Shown: positions 44,304 to 56,307, counted from the first letter of the stretch. The stretch: 64,000 bases of DNA from Tragulus kanchil (GCA_022376925.1 JAIOJX010000025.1:139211301-139275300); one strand, 5' to 3'. Numbers and translations: made by a program. The notes: generated from the letters alone by a model not told the origin.

Positions 44304-44832
44304 AGACACTGGCTCCTGGAAGAAAAGCTATGACAAACCTAGAGAGTGTATTAAAAAGCAGAGACATCACTTTGTTGACAAATGTCCATATAATCAAAGC
44401 TATAGTTTTTCCAGTAGTAATGTATGGACATGTGAGCTGGACCGTGAAGAAGGCTGAGCACTGGAGAATTGATGCTTTCAAACTGTGGTGCTGGAGAAGA
44501 CTCTTAACAGTCCCTTGGACAGCAAGGAGATCAAATCAGTCAATCCTAAAGGAAATCCACCCAGAAAATTCATTGGAAGGATGAATGCTGAAGCTGAAGC
44601 TCCAATGCTCTGACTATCTGATGTGAAGAACTGACTCACAGGAAAAGATTTGATGCTGGGAAAGATTGAGAGCAGAAGCAGGCAACAGAGAATGAGATGG
44701 TTGGATGGTATCACTGACTTAATGAACAGGAGTTTGAGCAAGCTTGAGGAGATAGTGAAGGACAGGGAGGTCCGATGTGTTGCAGTCCATGGGGTCACAA
44801 AGAGTCGGACATGACTTAGTGACTAAACAGCA
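44304..44832 (+). mobile_element. BovB LINE, part 2 (3' end)
   Basis: This continues BovB: AGAAAAGCTATGACAAACCT, TAAAAAGCAGAGACATCACT, AAGGCTGAGCACTGGAGAAT, TTGATGCTTTCAAACTGTGG, and ends GAGTCGGACATGACTTAGTG, ACTAAACAGC. Joining it to 36387-36546 gives an uninterrupted BovB 3' region, which proves the L1 inserted later. Confidence 0.95.
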
Positions 44833-45637
44833 ATTGACAATTTGGACTGAAAATTTCTTGGTGGTGGGAGCTGGATGTGTTTGGCAGCTTCCCTGGTTTC
44901 TACCCACCTGATGTCAGGGCTATCTACCCTTCATATTATGACACCAGAAGTGCCTGCTGACATAGGTTCCAAACATCCCCTGGGGAAAACTCACCCAGGG
45001 TTGAGAGTCACTGCTCTCAAAGAAGGGAAAAGGCAAAATCCTGCATTACCCCTGAAGGAAAATTGTATTGAAAGGAGATTGTATTTTTGTATTTTGCAAT
45101 CTTGTATTTTTATCTTCATGATTCTTTAACTTTACCAGTTCTGGCTAAAGTCAGGTCCAGTATACCGTATTATTTGCTCTTTGCAGAACTCTGTACCACC
45201 CACACATACATTGTTCACCCAAGATTTAGGGAGATGAGGAAAGAGAATAAACCTTGCCATCTAGAAAATGACTCCACTTCTCCCTTAGTGAAATTCACCT
45301 TTGCTTGAGAGGAAAATATCCACGAGAGGCTGCTGAGTGAGAATGAACTGTCAACAGGGAACAGTAGTAATTGAATACAGTGCTGATTTTATTCCAACTA
45401 AATAAAGCAATGTATAGGTCATCTGGGCAATAAGCTTAAAAAAGGCCAAAAGCTGAAAACAAGGATTTTGTTGTTGTTTTATCAGTCACTGCCCTCTTAC
45501 ACAACTCATCTCAGAAAATGTAGGTTAAAAAAATCTCATGCAAAGAAATAGAGGAAAAAAGGAGGAAATGAAGTTCATTTAGAGTGCACTGGAATGTGGT
45601 TCTCCAATTCTTCCTCTCTGAACTGCTCCATCAGCAT
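44833..45637. other. No gene recognised
   Basis: Non-coding. It contains a repeated TTGTATTTTTGTATTTTGC-like AT stretch near 45075-45110. No gene or classified repeat. Confidence 0.45.
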
Positions 45638-47809
45638 GGTCCATTTCGGATTATTTTAATATCATGACCATCATCCCTGCAAGATGAATAACCATAAAAA
45701 TACATTTATTATTAAATGTATCCCTCTACGTGTCTTGAGTTCTTGTGGCTGGTCTAAAAATAAACCCAAAACAGATTATCAGGAAAAAAAGAAACTTTAA
45801 TTCTTGTGCATGGAGGTCTCATAGAAATAAGATTTAACTAGTGACCAAAACAGGGAGCTTTTATACTTTTTAGACCAAGAAACAATACATTTGTGAGGAA
45901 TTAAGAGAACAAAGAAACTTAGGCTTTGGATGCTTAACCAGTAAAGATTCTATGAACAGTGTCAGTTTGAGGTAATAAATAACAAAACCTCAGAGACAAT
46001 GAACTAGAACTAAAATCTGTTTTATAGTGTATTATAATTTCTGCTAAAAGATCATTTTCTCTCTTATAATTACCTCCCCCTCCTTTTTTCTTTTTTTTAC
46101 TAAAGATGGCCAAATTAACCTAATTTGTTCACAAAACAAGTCTAGATCCAATAAACTTGGCCTGGTTGTTTACATAAGTACAGGAAGAATAGCAGTTGAC
46201 CATGTAGACTCTTTTAAATCTGCTTTGCTGGAACTTTTTATGAGGAACCTCAGACTGAATTTTTAACAGCATCTCAAGACTAAGTGGCAGCCTCAAGGCT
46301 AAAGCAAGCAAGCCAAACATTCGCCAACAGACTCTGTCTGCAATAGATAGAGATTTGGGTGAATTCCTCTCTTCACACAAGTCCCCAAAATACACTGTTT
46401 CCTGAAGGTCCCCAAGAGATGACCTTCCTTCCTTACCTGGGAAGGCTGCTGGGAAACCTCAAAGTAAGGTTCTAGGCTGTTTTTCCAAGGTCTTTATTGG
46501 CTGCATAAAGTCAACCTTAGTTCCTCAAAGCTATCTGTTCATATCTGAGGCTATGCATGTCTCTTTCTAATATAACATTCCAGTCAAAGCTTTGATACTA
46601 TTATCAATGTTTCCAGTTGTGTTCTGTTCTAAGAAAAACAGATTCTTACTGAACTTATACAAATAACTATATTGCCAAGAAAACAAGAGTTTATGACTTC
46701 TGGAAGGGTCCAGTAGAGAACTCCATGTGGTCCATTTCGGATTATTTTAATATCATGACCATCATCCCTGCAAGATGAATAACCATAAAAATACATTTAT
46801 TATTAAATGTATCCCTCTACGTGTCTTGAGTTCTTGTGGCTGGTCTAAAATAAACCCAAAACAGATTATCAGGAAAAAGAAACTTTAATTCTTGTGCATG
46901 GAGGTCTCATAGAAATAAGATTTAACTAGTGACCAAAACAGGGAGCTTTTATACTTTTTAGACCAAGAAACAATACATTTGTGAGGAATTAAGAGAACAA
47001 AGAAACTTAGGCTTTGGATGCTTAACCAGTAAAGATTCTATGAACAGTGTCAGTTTGAGGTAATAAATAACAAAACCTCAGAGACAATGAACTAGAACTA
47101 AAATCTGTTTTATAGTGTATTATAATTTCTGCTAAAAGATCATTTTCTCTCTTATAATTACCTCCCCCTCCTTTTTTCTTTTTTTTACTAAAGATGGCCA
47201 AATTAACCTAATTTGTTCACAAAACAAGTCTAGATCCAATAAACTTGGCCTGGTTGTTTACATAAGTACAGGAAGAATAGCAGTTGACCATGTAGACTCT
47301 TTTAAATCTGCTTTGCTGGAACTTTTTATGAGGAACCTCAGACTGAATTTTTAACAGCATCTCAAGACTAAGTGGCAGCCTCAAGGCTAAAGCAAGCAAG
47401 CCAAACATTCGCCAACAGACTCTGTCTGCAATAGATAGAGATTTGGGTGAATTCCTCTCTTCACACAAGTCCCCAAAATACACTGTTTCCTGAAGGTCCC
47501 CAAGAGATGACCTTCCTTCCTTACCTGGGAAGGCTGCTGGGAAACCTCAAAGTAAGGTTCTAGGCTGTTTTTCCAAGGTCTTTATTGGCTGCATAAAGTC
47601 AACCTTAGTTCCTCAAAGCTATCTGTTCATATCTGAGGCTATGCATGTCTCTTTCTAATATAACATTCCAGTCAAAGCTTTGATACTATTATCAATGTTT
47701 CCAGTTGTGTTCTGTTCTAAGAAAAACAGATTCTTACTGAACTTATACAAATAACTATATTGCCAAGAAAACAAGAGTTTCTGACTTCTGGAAGGGTCCA
47801 GTAGAGAGA
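45638..47809. repeat. Direct duplication 12: copy A 45638-46719, copy B 46728-47809
   Basis: Period 1088-1090 bp. Indels in homopolymers cluster at the start of B (CTAAAATAAAC against CTAAAAATAAAC, and GGAAAAAGAAAC against GGAAAAAAAGAAAC). The end of A shows TTTATGAC against TTTCTGAC. Confidence 0.92.
45735..46060. repeat. Unclassified dispersed repeat, locus 1
   Basis: It shares a colinear order of blocks with 55007-55330: GTTCTTGTGGCTGG, ACAGATTA, GGAGGTCTCATAGAAA, GTGACCAAA, AGCTTTTAT, AATACATTTGTGAGGAATT and GGCTTTGG. The level of divergence and absence of coding capacity fit an old interspersed element, perhaps LTR-derived. I cannot name the family. It is copied again at 46826-47148 by duplication 12. 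Confidence 0.6.
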
Positions 47810-48528
47810 AAAAGATAAATGTTTAAATGCTGATTACAAATGTATAATGGATCAAATTGCTCTAAGTCATAGTTAGCTTAAGAGAAAAGATGGAAAAGTT
47901 TCCTTAAATCTGGAGAGAGAAAACATTTTAAAAACTCAGCAGTGTTTCAGATTTTCATAAATTATAAAAATTACAATTATCTTCCTCAGTTTGTTTAGTC
48001 CTATAATGACTTCTTGTTTCAGTTGATCTTCTGTTAAAATTTTTTTGAAGCCATGAATTTCTCCGCTAGGGTTCTATAAATTCTTACCCAGATATGATTT
48101 GAAAGTCATTAGAAATGTAAATTCTAGGATATTTGTTAGATTTCCTTCCATGAATTTCCCTGAAAATAAAACACAGTTGCAGAAAGCTTTTGAAGAACAA
48201 TCTAAGTAAGAGTAACTGTGTGTAAATGATAAAAGACCTCAAAATGGCCACTATTGAAGATCTGATTCATTATAATGGAATTGATAAGAAAATTTGGTTA
48301 CTCTAAGATACGTATCATTTTAAGATAACAGCTAGAATTATGGCTAACATTATAAAGTGACATATCCAAAGTTTAGGGATTACATTTATTTTCTAGAACA
48401 TTTATGTTAGTAACATTTATCCATACTGTGTAACCTAAGAAGGTTTATCACTGTTTACTTGATAAATGCTTCCCATGTAATTTAATATACAAAAAAACCC
48501 ATTAGTTTACTGTCTTTTCTTAAACTTC
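47810..48528. other. No gene recognised
   Basis: AT-rich sequence with no identifiable gene. Old repeat remnants are likely. Confidence 0.45.
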
Positions 48529-48799
48529 CTTTTTTTTTTTTTTTGCCTCTACTAGTCATTGTTTATTTTTCATTCATCTTTTTATTCTTTGGCACGTGTG
48601 GGCCTCCCATTGCAGTGGCCTCCCTCATTGTAGAGCACTGGCTCTGGGCGTGTGTGCTCCAGAGCACTGGCTCATAATTGGACACACCGGCCCAGCCTTT
48701 CTTCAGCATGTGGGATCTTCCTGGACCAGGGATTGAACCAATCAGTGCCCCTTGCACTGCAAGGTGGACTCTTTACCCACTGGACCACCAGGGAAGCCC
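48529..48799 (-). mobile_element. CHR-like tRNA SINE, antisense
   Basis: On the minus strand it reads AGGGCTTCCCTGGTGGTCCA, GATCCCACATGCTGAAG, GTGTCCAATTATGAGCC, GCAATGGGAGGCCCACACG, AAAGAATAAAAAGATGAATG, ending in a run of As. It is of the subtype without the CCAACCCGACCCC tail, like 25923-26213. A small insertion (AATC) lies next to the B-box. Confidence 0.87.
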
Positions 48800-49085
48800 T
48801 AATATCTCTTTTATAAGGATAGAAAACAAAATTTTCAAGTTTCTAGGAGCCCTTTTGATAACCCCAAGTCATTTCCAGTTCAATAAGACTTCATTTAGAA
48901 TTTTGCAGAGTTTGTCAAAAATACCAATGTTTTTTAAGCACTTGGTCAAATAGGATCATCAGTCACTGTCAAACAGTACTTAACTATCAATATAATCAAA
49001 GTAAAAAACACATCTCTGACAAATACAGAAGCTAAATAGTTGTAAAAAGAGTTAGTTCTTTTAATATTGAAAAAAGACAGGAATT

Positions 49086-49114
49086 TGTGTATGTGTGTGT
49101 GTGTGTGTATGTGT
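49086..49114. repeat. (TG)n microsatellite
   Basis: Short imperfect TG dinucleotide tract with two TATG interruptions. Confidence 0.9.
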
Positions 49115-49560
49115 CTTCTAAGTGGTCAAAACTTCAGATAAAGACAAAAAAGAGTCTGGTTTTCTAGACAGATTATATTAAAAGTAAAGAAAACTTTTTT
49201 TACAATTTCTTATTAAGACTAGACCAATAATCTAAGAAAACTTTGTGCTTTTGACAGAGATAAACAGCAAATTTTAATTTTGCACCAGTTTACTTTTGAT
49301 ATTCATTTACTTAATTAAACTCATTCCAGTCTTAGACAGTCCTGCTCACCCATAAAATTCCTTAAGGTTCTTTCTTTCATAAACCTTTTGTAATTTTTAT
49401 TCTCATTTTATTTTTCTTCTTTTCTTTCCCATTTAGAAATAGCCAGATTTTAGGACAAAAAATCACTTTGTTTTTTCTTAACAATCCTTTGACTTTTCTT
49501 AGCCCAAAACACAAAACGCTTTTTTTCCCCATTTCTGGCACTTTCAACTATATATACTAA
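49115..49560. other. No gene recognised
   Basis: AT-rich sequence with no assigned feature. Confidence 0.45.
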
Positions 49561-49724
49561 TTAGAATTATTAATCCTGTGAAATCTTAATTTGGGGGGGG
49601 GAAGTAAAGAAGTAAACCACTGTGAACTTTATTAACATTTTGTGACTTGGCAGACTTATGTATTTCATAATTTCTAGAAATATATGCCACTTCATAGCAC
49701 AATTTTTCACTAAAGCACAAGAAG

Positions 49725-49965
49725 CACTTCCCTGGCAATCTAGTGGTTAGGAATCGTTCTTGCAATGCAGGGGACTTGGGTTCAGTCCCTGGTTGGGGAA
49801 CTAAGATCCCACAGGCTACAGAGCAACTAGGCCCACAGCTACTGAGCCTGTGTGCTCCAGAGTCCGAACACTGCAACTAGAGAGGCTGGTGTTGCAACTA
49901 GAGAGTCTGTGCACTACAACGAAAGATCGCGTGATGCAACGAAGATCCCACATGCTGCAGCATTT
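49725..49965 (+). mobile_element. CHR-2-like SINE
   Basis: It runs CACTTCCCTGGCAATCTAGT, GGGTTCAGTCCCTGGTTGGG, GATCCCACAGGCTACAGAG, with three tandem variants of GCAACTAGAGAG, and CACATGCTGCAG at the end. Duplicated at 50862-51103. Confidence 0.83.
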
Positions 49966-50861
49966 CTTTTTTGGAAATGATACAGAACTCCCATCATTTA
50001 ACTTATGAAACTCTAAGGGTGTAAATTAAATTACCAAAGAATTTAGAAAATTAAATTTACTCACTGTGATGGCTAACATCTTTCATTATTTGTGGAAAAG
50101 ACTTAAGATATGTATTTGCCCTTGACAAGCAGTTGAGGAGGGGATGTGATTAACTAGTATTTGGGCAAGAGATCCTTTTAGCAGGTTGTGTTTTAAAAGG
50201 CATCCTTCTTCTTTTTCATTTTTGGTTTCAGGTTCTACCAGTTCAGCCTATCTAGGCTCAGACTCAGGCAAGGTAGGTTGTGTTTACACCTCAAAGACAG
50301 GGTCATATTTATAACTTTGAAGGCCAAAGAAAGAAAATGTCAGTTTTCTCCTAGGAGTTTTGGAGTGTATTTATCTATTATTATAAGTCTTTGGGCAATT
50401 ATTATTAAAATAATTTTTAAAATGCAGGACAATTTTGCTCCAATATTGTGATCTTTTATAATATCTAGAGAGCATTTTGAGAGGAATAGGTAGGTTTGGG
50501 GAATGGTGAAAACAAGTGGACCTTGATTTATTTCTACAGTTGCATTTCTGGTTTTGTTCAGTTTTGCAAGAAAAAGAAAATTGTTTCTATTAGCTCTTGA
50601 ATATTGGCTTTAAGCTAATCTACTTCCTGATTATTTCTAGGAGGGCCTAGGGAATTACGGGGTTTTTTTTTAGGTTAGTTGACTAGATTTCTGCATTTCA
50701 CTTAATACTTAGAATTATTAATCCTGTGAAATCTTAATTTGGAAGTAATAAACCACTGTGAACTTTATTAACATTTTGTGACTTGGCAGACTTATGTATT
50801 TCATAATTTCTAGAAATATATGCCACTTCATAGCACAATTTTTCACTAAAGCACAAGAAGC

Positions 50862-51103
50862 ACTTCCCTGGCAATCTAGTGGTTAGGAATCGTTCTTGCA
50901 ATGCAGGGGACTTGGGTTCAGTCCCTGGTTGGGGAACTAAGATCCCACAGGCTACAGAGCAACTAGGCCCACAGCTACTGAGCCTGTGTGCTCCAGAGTC
51001 CGAACACTGCAACTAGAGAGGCTGGTGTTGCAACTAGAGAGTCTGTGCACTACAGCGAAGATCGCGTGATGCAACGAAGATCCCACATGCTGCAGCATTT
51101 CTT
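50862..51103 (+). mobile_element. CHR-2-like SINE, second copy (duplication 13)
   Basis: Same element as 49725-49965. One difference is CTACAGCGAAGATC against CTACAACGAAAGATC. Confidence 0.81.
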
Positions 51104-51795
51104 TTTGGAAATGATACAGAACTCCCATCATTTAACTTATGAAACTCTAAGGGTGTAAATTAAATTACCAAAGAATTTAGAAAATTAAATTTACTCACTG
51201 TGATGGCTAACATCTTTCATTATTTGTGGAAAAGACTTAAGATATGTATTTGCCCTTGACAAGCAGTTGAGGAGGGGATGTGATTAACTAGTATTTGGGC
51301 AAGAGATCCTTTTAGCAGGTTGTGTTTTAAAAGGCATCCTTCTTCTTTTTCATTTTTGGTTTCAGGTTCTACCAGTTCAGCCTATCTAGGCTCAGACTCA
51401 GGCAAGGTAGGTTGTGTTTACACCTCAAAGACAGGGTCATATTTATAACTTTGAAGGCCAAAGAAAGAAAATGTCAGTTTTCTCCTAGGAGTTTTGGAGT
51501 GTATTTATCTATTATTATAAGTCTTTGGGCAATTATTATTAAAATAATTTTTAAAATGCAGGACAATTTTGCTCCAATATTGTGATCTTTTATAATATCT
51601 AGAGAGCATTTTGAGAGGAATAGGTAGGTTTGGGGAATGGTGAAAACAAGTGGACCTTGATTTATTTCTACAGTTGCATTTCTGGTTTTGTTCAGTTTTG
51701 CAAGAAAAAGAAAATTGTTTCTATTAGCTCTTGAATATTGGCTTTAAGCTAATCTACTTCCTGATTATTTCTAGGAGGGCCTAGGGAATTACGGA

Positions 51796-52039
51796 GGTGT
51801 GTGATTTTTTTTTTTTTTTTAAGGGAAATTTATGTTGGATCTTACTTTTAAGTCTTATTTCTGTTTTTTTTTTTCATCTTAATAAGAGACTCCCTAAGCC
51901 TTGCCATTTTACTTTTTTTCCCCTTTCCATCTGATCCTCCCATGAGTACCAATGTAACAGTTATTTGTGATGAGATCTTTTGAAATTTTTTTTTCTCTTA
52001 AATATAACCCACTTAAAGGATCTGTTGGTCTATGGTTGA
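51796..52039. other. No gene recognised
   Basis: Contains several long T-runs (51807-51823, 51866-51874). No gene. Confidence 0.4.
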
Positions 52040-52112
52040 TTCATGTTGATGCATGGCAGAGACACAACCCTGTAAAGCAATTATCCTCCAATTAAAAATA
52101 ACTTTAAAAAAA
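52040..52112 (+). mobile_element. LINE 3' tail fragment
   Basis: GATGCATGGCAGAGACACAA, then TGTAAAGCAATTATCCTCCA and an A-run. Same tail motif as at 28700. Confidence 0.55.
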
Positions 52113-52185
52113 AATATCCTTTGTCCATTGATGATCTTATATTAATTTCAAATATTGACTCAAACCAGTAAGCCTTTTTTTTAAA

Positions 52186-52533
52186 TTTTTTTAATAATTT
52201 TATTTATTTATTCATTTATTCTGGGTCTTTGTTGCTGCTGCAGGCTCTTCTCTAGTTACAGGGAGTCGGGGCTACTCTCTAGTTGAGGTGAGCAGGCTTC
52301 TTGTTGCGGTGACTTCTAGACTTCTACTCTTGCGGAATTCAGGCTCTAGGGCACATGGGCTTCAGTAGTGGTAGCACATGGGCTCAGTAGTTGCAGCTCT
52401 GAGGCTCTAGAGCACACGCTCAGTAGTTGTGGGTCATGGGTTTAGTTGCTCCTCAGCATGTGGGATCTTCCCAGATCAGCAATCGAACACGTGTCTCTTG
52501 CATTGGCAGGTGAACTCTTCACCACTGAGCTTA
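52186..52533 (-). mobile_element. CHR-2-like SINE, antisense
   Basis: On the minus strand it includes AGCTCAGTGGTGAAGAGTTC, GTGTTCGATTGCTGATCTGG, GATCCCACATGCTGAGGAG, GAGCCTGAATTCCGC, ATAAATAAATAAAAT. Homologous to 57407-57771. Confidence 0.8.
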
Positions 52534-52934
52534 GGTTCATCTCCATCTTTCTTTGGCAGTTTCTGGGTTTGCCTTGTCTGCATCTCCAGTTGCCTCCTAC
52601 CTTTCTGATCTTGAAGCATTGTCCGGTCTCTGGGTCCCTGTGGTCTTCTTTGCTTCAGACAGTAACAAGATACCACTATAGAGTGCTTCCTCTTATTTTC
52701 CAGAGAATCTAGTGGCCTGATTCATTCATTCATTTTCCCCAGAGCTGGAGAGTCTCGACCCCATCGGGCTCAGCCGATCTCCGTGGGCGAGTCTTCCAGT
52801 AAGCCTTTTTTATGGCTTAACAAGAGACAAAAGAGGTGTCTCCAAGGATTATATAGTTCACACATGATTATAAAGTTCACTCGCATAGTTAGGCTAAGAA
52901 AATAAGGCAATGAAGGTTAAGATGACAACGACCC

Positions 52935-53270
52935 GGGCTTCCCCTGGTGGTCCAGTGGATAAGGACACCGCCTTGCAGTGCAAGGGGCGCCGGTTCGATC
53001 CCTGGCCTGGGAAGATCCCACGTGCCGCGGAGCGGCTGGACTGATGTGTCCAATCACCGAGCCGGAGCTCTGGAGCGCATGCGCCAGAGCCGGTGCTCTG
53101 CAACAACAAACGCCACCGCAATGGGAGACCCGCAGGAGCCAAAGAACAAAGATGGATGAAAACAGAGAAATGAAAGACCAATGGAAGTGGCCCGCCCGCT
53201 CCCCTCCCTCCCCAATCCGACCCCAGCCCAAAATAAAGAAATAAATAAATCTTTAAAAAAAAAAAAAAAA
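52935..53270 (+). mobile_element. Young CHR-like tRNA SINE with perfect 16-bp TSD
   Basis: Full-length (head GGGCTTCCCCTGGTGGTCCA, B-box GGTTCGATCCC, tail (AAAT)n plus A18). TSD AAGATGACAACGACCC at 52919-52934 and 53271-53286. It is an excellent reference copy of this family. Confidence 0.96.
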
Positions 53271-53286
53271 AAGATGACAACGACCC

Positions 53287-53859
53287 ATTATGGACTAGGA
53301 CCGTAAGACAAAAGCCCCTGATATAGCCAGAAAGAGAGAGTGCTGACTTTGTATCTCACAACTATTCTATTCAACCAAATGCACCTTCCAAAAAGCAGAG
53401 CCCTCAGGACATAAAACAAGATGGAAGGACACATCTTATTTGGTTTTTTTTATGGAAAACCTACAGGAAGGCTTGTTTAAGTAGATGCAGGTCTGGCGAA
53501 GCCAGTCTGTGAGGCCAACTCAAATAGCAGGCTTGCGCCTATGCCTGCATTCTGCCCTATGGTTCGTCCTCTTTATGGCAATGACACAACAGAGAGAAAC
53601 AAAGGAAAACAGTGACCATCTCTGAGAAGAAAAGAATCCCCAAGAATTACTAAATATAAGGAGCTAGCTCAACAAATATGTTCTCCTGTTAATCTCAATT
53701 TAAAGAGTAAGTAAGGAACTCTCGCCAACTTTTCCTTCCACCAGACCTTGCAGACAGAGATCCAGGAAGCTGAGGTGGTAAGAAATCTTACCTTCTGCTG
53801 GTCTTTATCAGAGGGCCCCAGATCTCTCAGCTGCAGTAGTCTCAGGGCAGGAAGCGGGT
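53287..53859. other. No gene recognised
   Basis: Unique-looking non-coding sequence, repeated at 54374-54946. No coding match. Confidence 0.45.
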
Positions 53860-54021
53860 TCAGCCGATCTCCGTGGGCGAGTCTTCCAGTAAGCCTTTTA
53901 TGGCTTAACAAGAGACAAAGAGGTGTCTCCAAGGATTATATAGTTCACACATGATTATAAAGTTCACTCGCATAGTTAGGCTAAGAAAATAAGGCAATGA
54001 AGGTTAAGATGACAACGACCC

Positions 54022-54357
54022 GGGCTTCCCCTGGTGGTCCAGTGGATAAGGACACCGCCTTGCAGTGCAAGGGGCGCCGGTTCGATCCCTGGCCTGGGAA
54101 GATCCCACGTGCCGCGGAGCGGCTGGACTGATGTGTCCAATCACCGAGCCGGAGCTCTGGAGCGCATGCGCCAGAGCCGGTGCTCTGCAACAACAAACGC
54201 CACCGCAATGGGAGACCCGCAGGAGCCAAAGAACAAAGATGGATGAAAACAGAGAAATGAAAGACCAATGGAAGTGGCCCGCCCGCTCCCCTCCCTCCCC
54301 AATCCGACCCCAGCCCAAAATAAAGAAATAAATAAATCTTTAAAAAAAAAAAAAAAA
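54022..54357 (+). mobile_element. Young CHR-like SINE, second copy (duplication 14)
   Basis: Identical to 52935-53270, including its TSD (54006-54021). Two independent insertions would not share flanks, so this is the duplicated block. Confidence 0.95.
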
Positions 54358-55006
54358 AAGATGACAACGACCCATTATGGACTAGGACCGTAAGACAAAA
54401 GCCCCTGATATAGCCAGAAAGAGAGAGTGCTGACTTTGTATCTCACAACTATTCTATTCAACCAAATGCACCTTCCAAAAAGCAGAGCCCTCAGGACATA
54501 AAACAAGATGGAAGGACACATCTTATTTGGTTTTTTTTATGGAAAACCTACAGGAAGGCTTGTTTAAGTAGATGCAGGTCTGGCGAAGCCAGTCTGTGAG
54601 GCCAACTCAAATAGCAGGCTTGCGCCTATGCCTGCATTCTGCCCTATGGTTCGTCCTCTTTATGGCAATGACACAACAGAGAGAAACAAAGGAAAACAGT
54701 GACCATCTCTGAGAAGAAAAGAATCCCCAAGAATTACTAAATATAAGGAGCTAGCTCAACAAATATGTTCTCCTGTTAATCTCAATTTAAAGAGTAAGTA
54801 AGGAACTCTCGCCAACTTTTCCTTCCACCAGACCTTGCAGACAGAGATCCAGGAAGCTGAGGTGGTAAGAAATCTTACCTTCTGCTGGTCTTTATCAGAG
54901 GGCCCCAGATCTCTCAGCTGCAGTAGTCTCAGGGCAGGAAGCGGGTTCTAGCCAGGCTCCTCCTGGCTGACCAACTGTCGGGGCAGAAGAAACTTCCCCC
55001 TCTACC

Positions 55007-55330
55007 CTCTTGGGTTCTTGTGGCTGGACTAATAATAAGATGGACACAGACAGATTAACAAGAAAAAGAAAATTTTTTATTCATATGCACAGAGGTCTCA
55101 TAGAAACTGGACTTAATAAGTGACCAAAGTAGGAAGCTTTTATTCCTTTTAGACAGAGAAGCAATGCATTTGTGAGGAATTGGTAAGACAAACTTGGGCT
55201 TTGGGTACTTAGTAAGTGAAGAATCTATACAGTTTTGGATTGGGGGAGTGAATCTAAAAAGTGACAAATTTTGTTTATACAGGCTTTGTAGCTCTAAATT
55301 CCTAATCTCTGGTGATAAGAGTGTTCTACC
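55007..55330. repeat. Unclassified dispersed repeat, locus 2
   Basis: Colinear with 45735-46060 (GGGTTCTTGTGGCTGG, AGAGGTCTCATAGAAACTGG, GTGACCAAAGTAGGAAGC, CATTTGTGAGGAATTGG, GGGCTTTGGGTACTTAG). The two loci differ enough to be separate old insertions of one element. Confidence 0.6.
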
Positions 55331-55498
55331 TTCAGATGCAGGGAGTGCATCTTTCACATGACATTAATTTTATACTTTCAGGGAAAGAGGCAGGAGGGCC
55401 AAAGTGTCCCTCATGCATTGGCTCTTTCTTAAGTAATGGTAATACACAATAATTAATGTACTGTTATTGTACATTTTGGGATAGCCTGCCCTGGACCA
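55331..55498. other. No gene recognised
   Basis: Short non-coding stretch. Confidence 0.4.
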
Positions 55499-55994
55499 CC
55501 ATGTTGAGACTGTCATACTGAAACTGCCCCACTATTTGTATTAAAAAGACCTGTGCCATTATACATTATATTCATTCCAGGGTGATACTTAGTCATGTTT
55601 AAAGCTAAACTAGGAAACAATGAAGGCAAAAGACCAACTCTCTTATTTTTCTCCTAACCCTAGGGCACAGAGAACTTTTTTTTTTTCTACAGAGAACTAT
55701 TAATATCTGCAAAGACTCACTCAAAGAAGACCTAGGTAACTCACTTAAGGCTGAGGTCAGAGAATGGACCCCTGAAATACAAACCAGCATACCTGAAGAA
55801 GTCATGGTCACATGAGCTGGTCAGGTGTTTCACAATAAGAGCATCAGGTGTAATATACTGATTACTAAGCATTCTACCAGATAGAGTTATCAAGACCTAT
55901 TTTCCATCTAATAGTGCAGGATGTGTAGGTTGCATATACCCTGTGACTTTAAAAGAACACTGAATATTGCACCACAGAGTGTAACTGCTAACTG

Positions 55995-56307
55995 TATTCT
56001 TTTCTGTTTAATTTTCATTCTATATTGGAGTATAATTGTTTTACAATGTCATGTTAGTCTCAGGTGTACAACAAAGTGATTCTTTTCCCTTTTAGGTTAT
56101 TACAAAGTGACACACATACATATATCCATTCTTTTTCAGATTCTTCTCCCATTTAGGTTATTACAGAATACGGAGTGAAGATCCCTGTGCTGTAGAGTAG
56201 GTCCTTGTTGATTATTTTACAGATTGTAGTATGCATAAGTTAATAATTCCAAGCTCCTAATTTATCCCCCCACCACCTTTCCCCTTTGGCAACTAACTAT
56301 AAGTTTG
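55995..56307 (-). mobile_element. L1 3' UTR, antisense, first copy (duplication 15)
   Basis: Same sequence as 57096-57397: TTCTATATTGGAGTATAATT, ACAACAAAGTGATTC, TATATCCATTC, GTGCTGTAGAGTAGG. It is interrupted by the SINE. Confidence 0.8.

Larger units (their letters stand above)
49561..51795. repeat. Direct duplication 13: copy A 49561-50660, copy B 50709-51795
   Basis: Period 1136-1148 bp. A has a GGGGGGGGG run and AAAGAAGTAAACC where B has TTTGGAAGTAATAAACC. About 48 unmatched bases (50661-50708) separate the copies. Confidence 0.92.
52770..54948. repeat. Direct duplication 14: copy A 52770-53859, copy B 53860-54948
   Basis: Period 1087-1090 bp with a clean junction at GGTT|CAGCC. Differences are confined to B's first 60 bases, where homopolymers shrink (CCTTTTTTATGG to CCTTTTATGG, GACAAAAGAGG to GACAAAGAGG). 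Confidence 0.94.

Noticed and set aside
49086..49114. TG-rich tract as a regulatory or telomere-like element
   Set aside because: It is an ordinary short (TG)n microsatellite.
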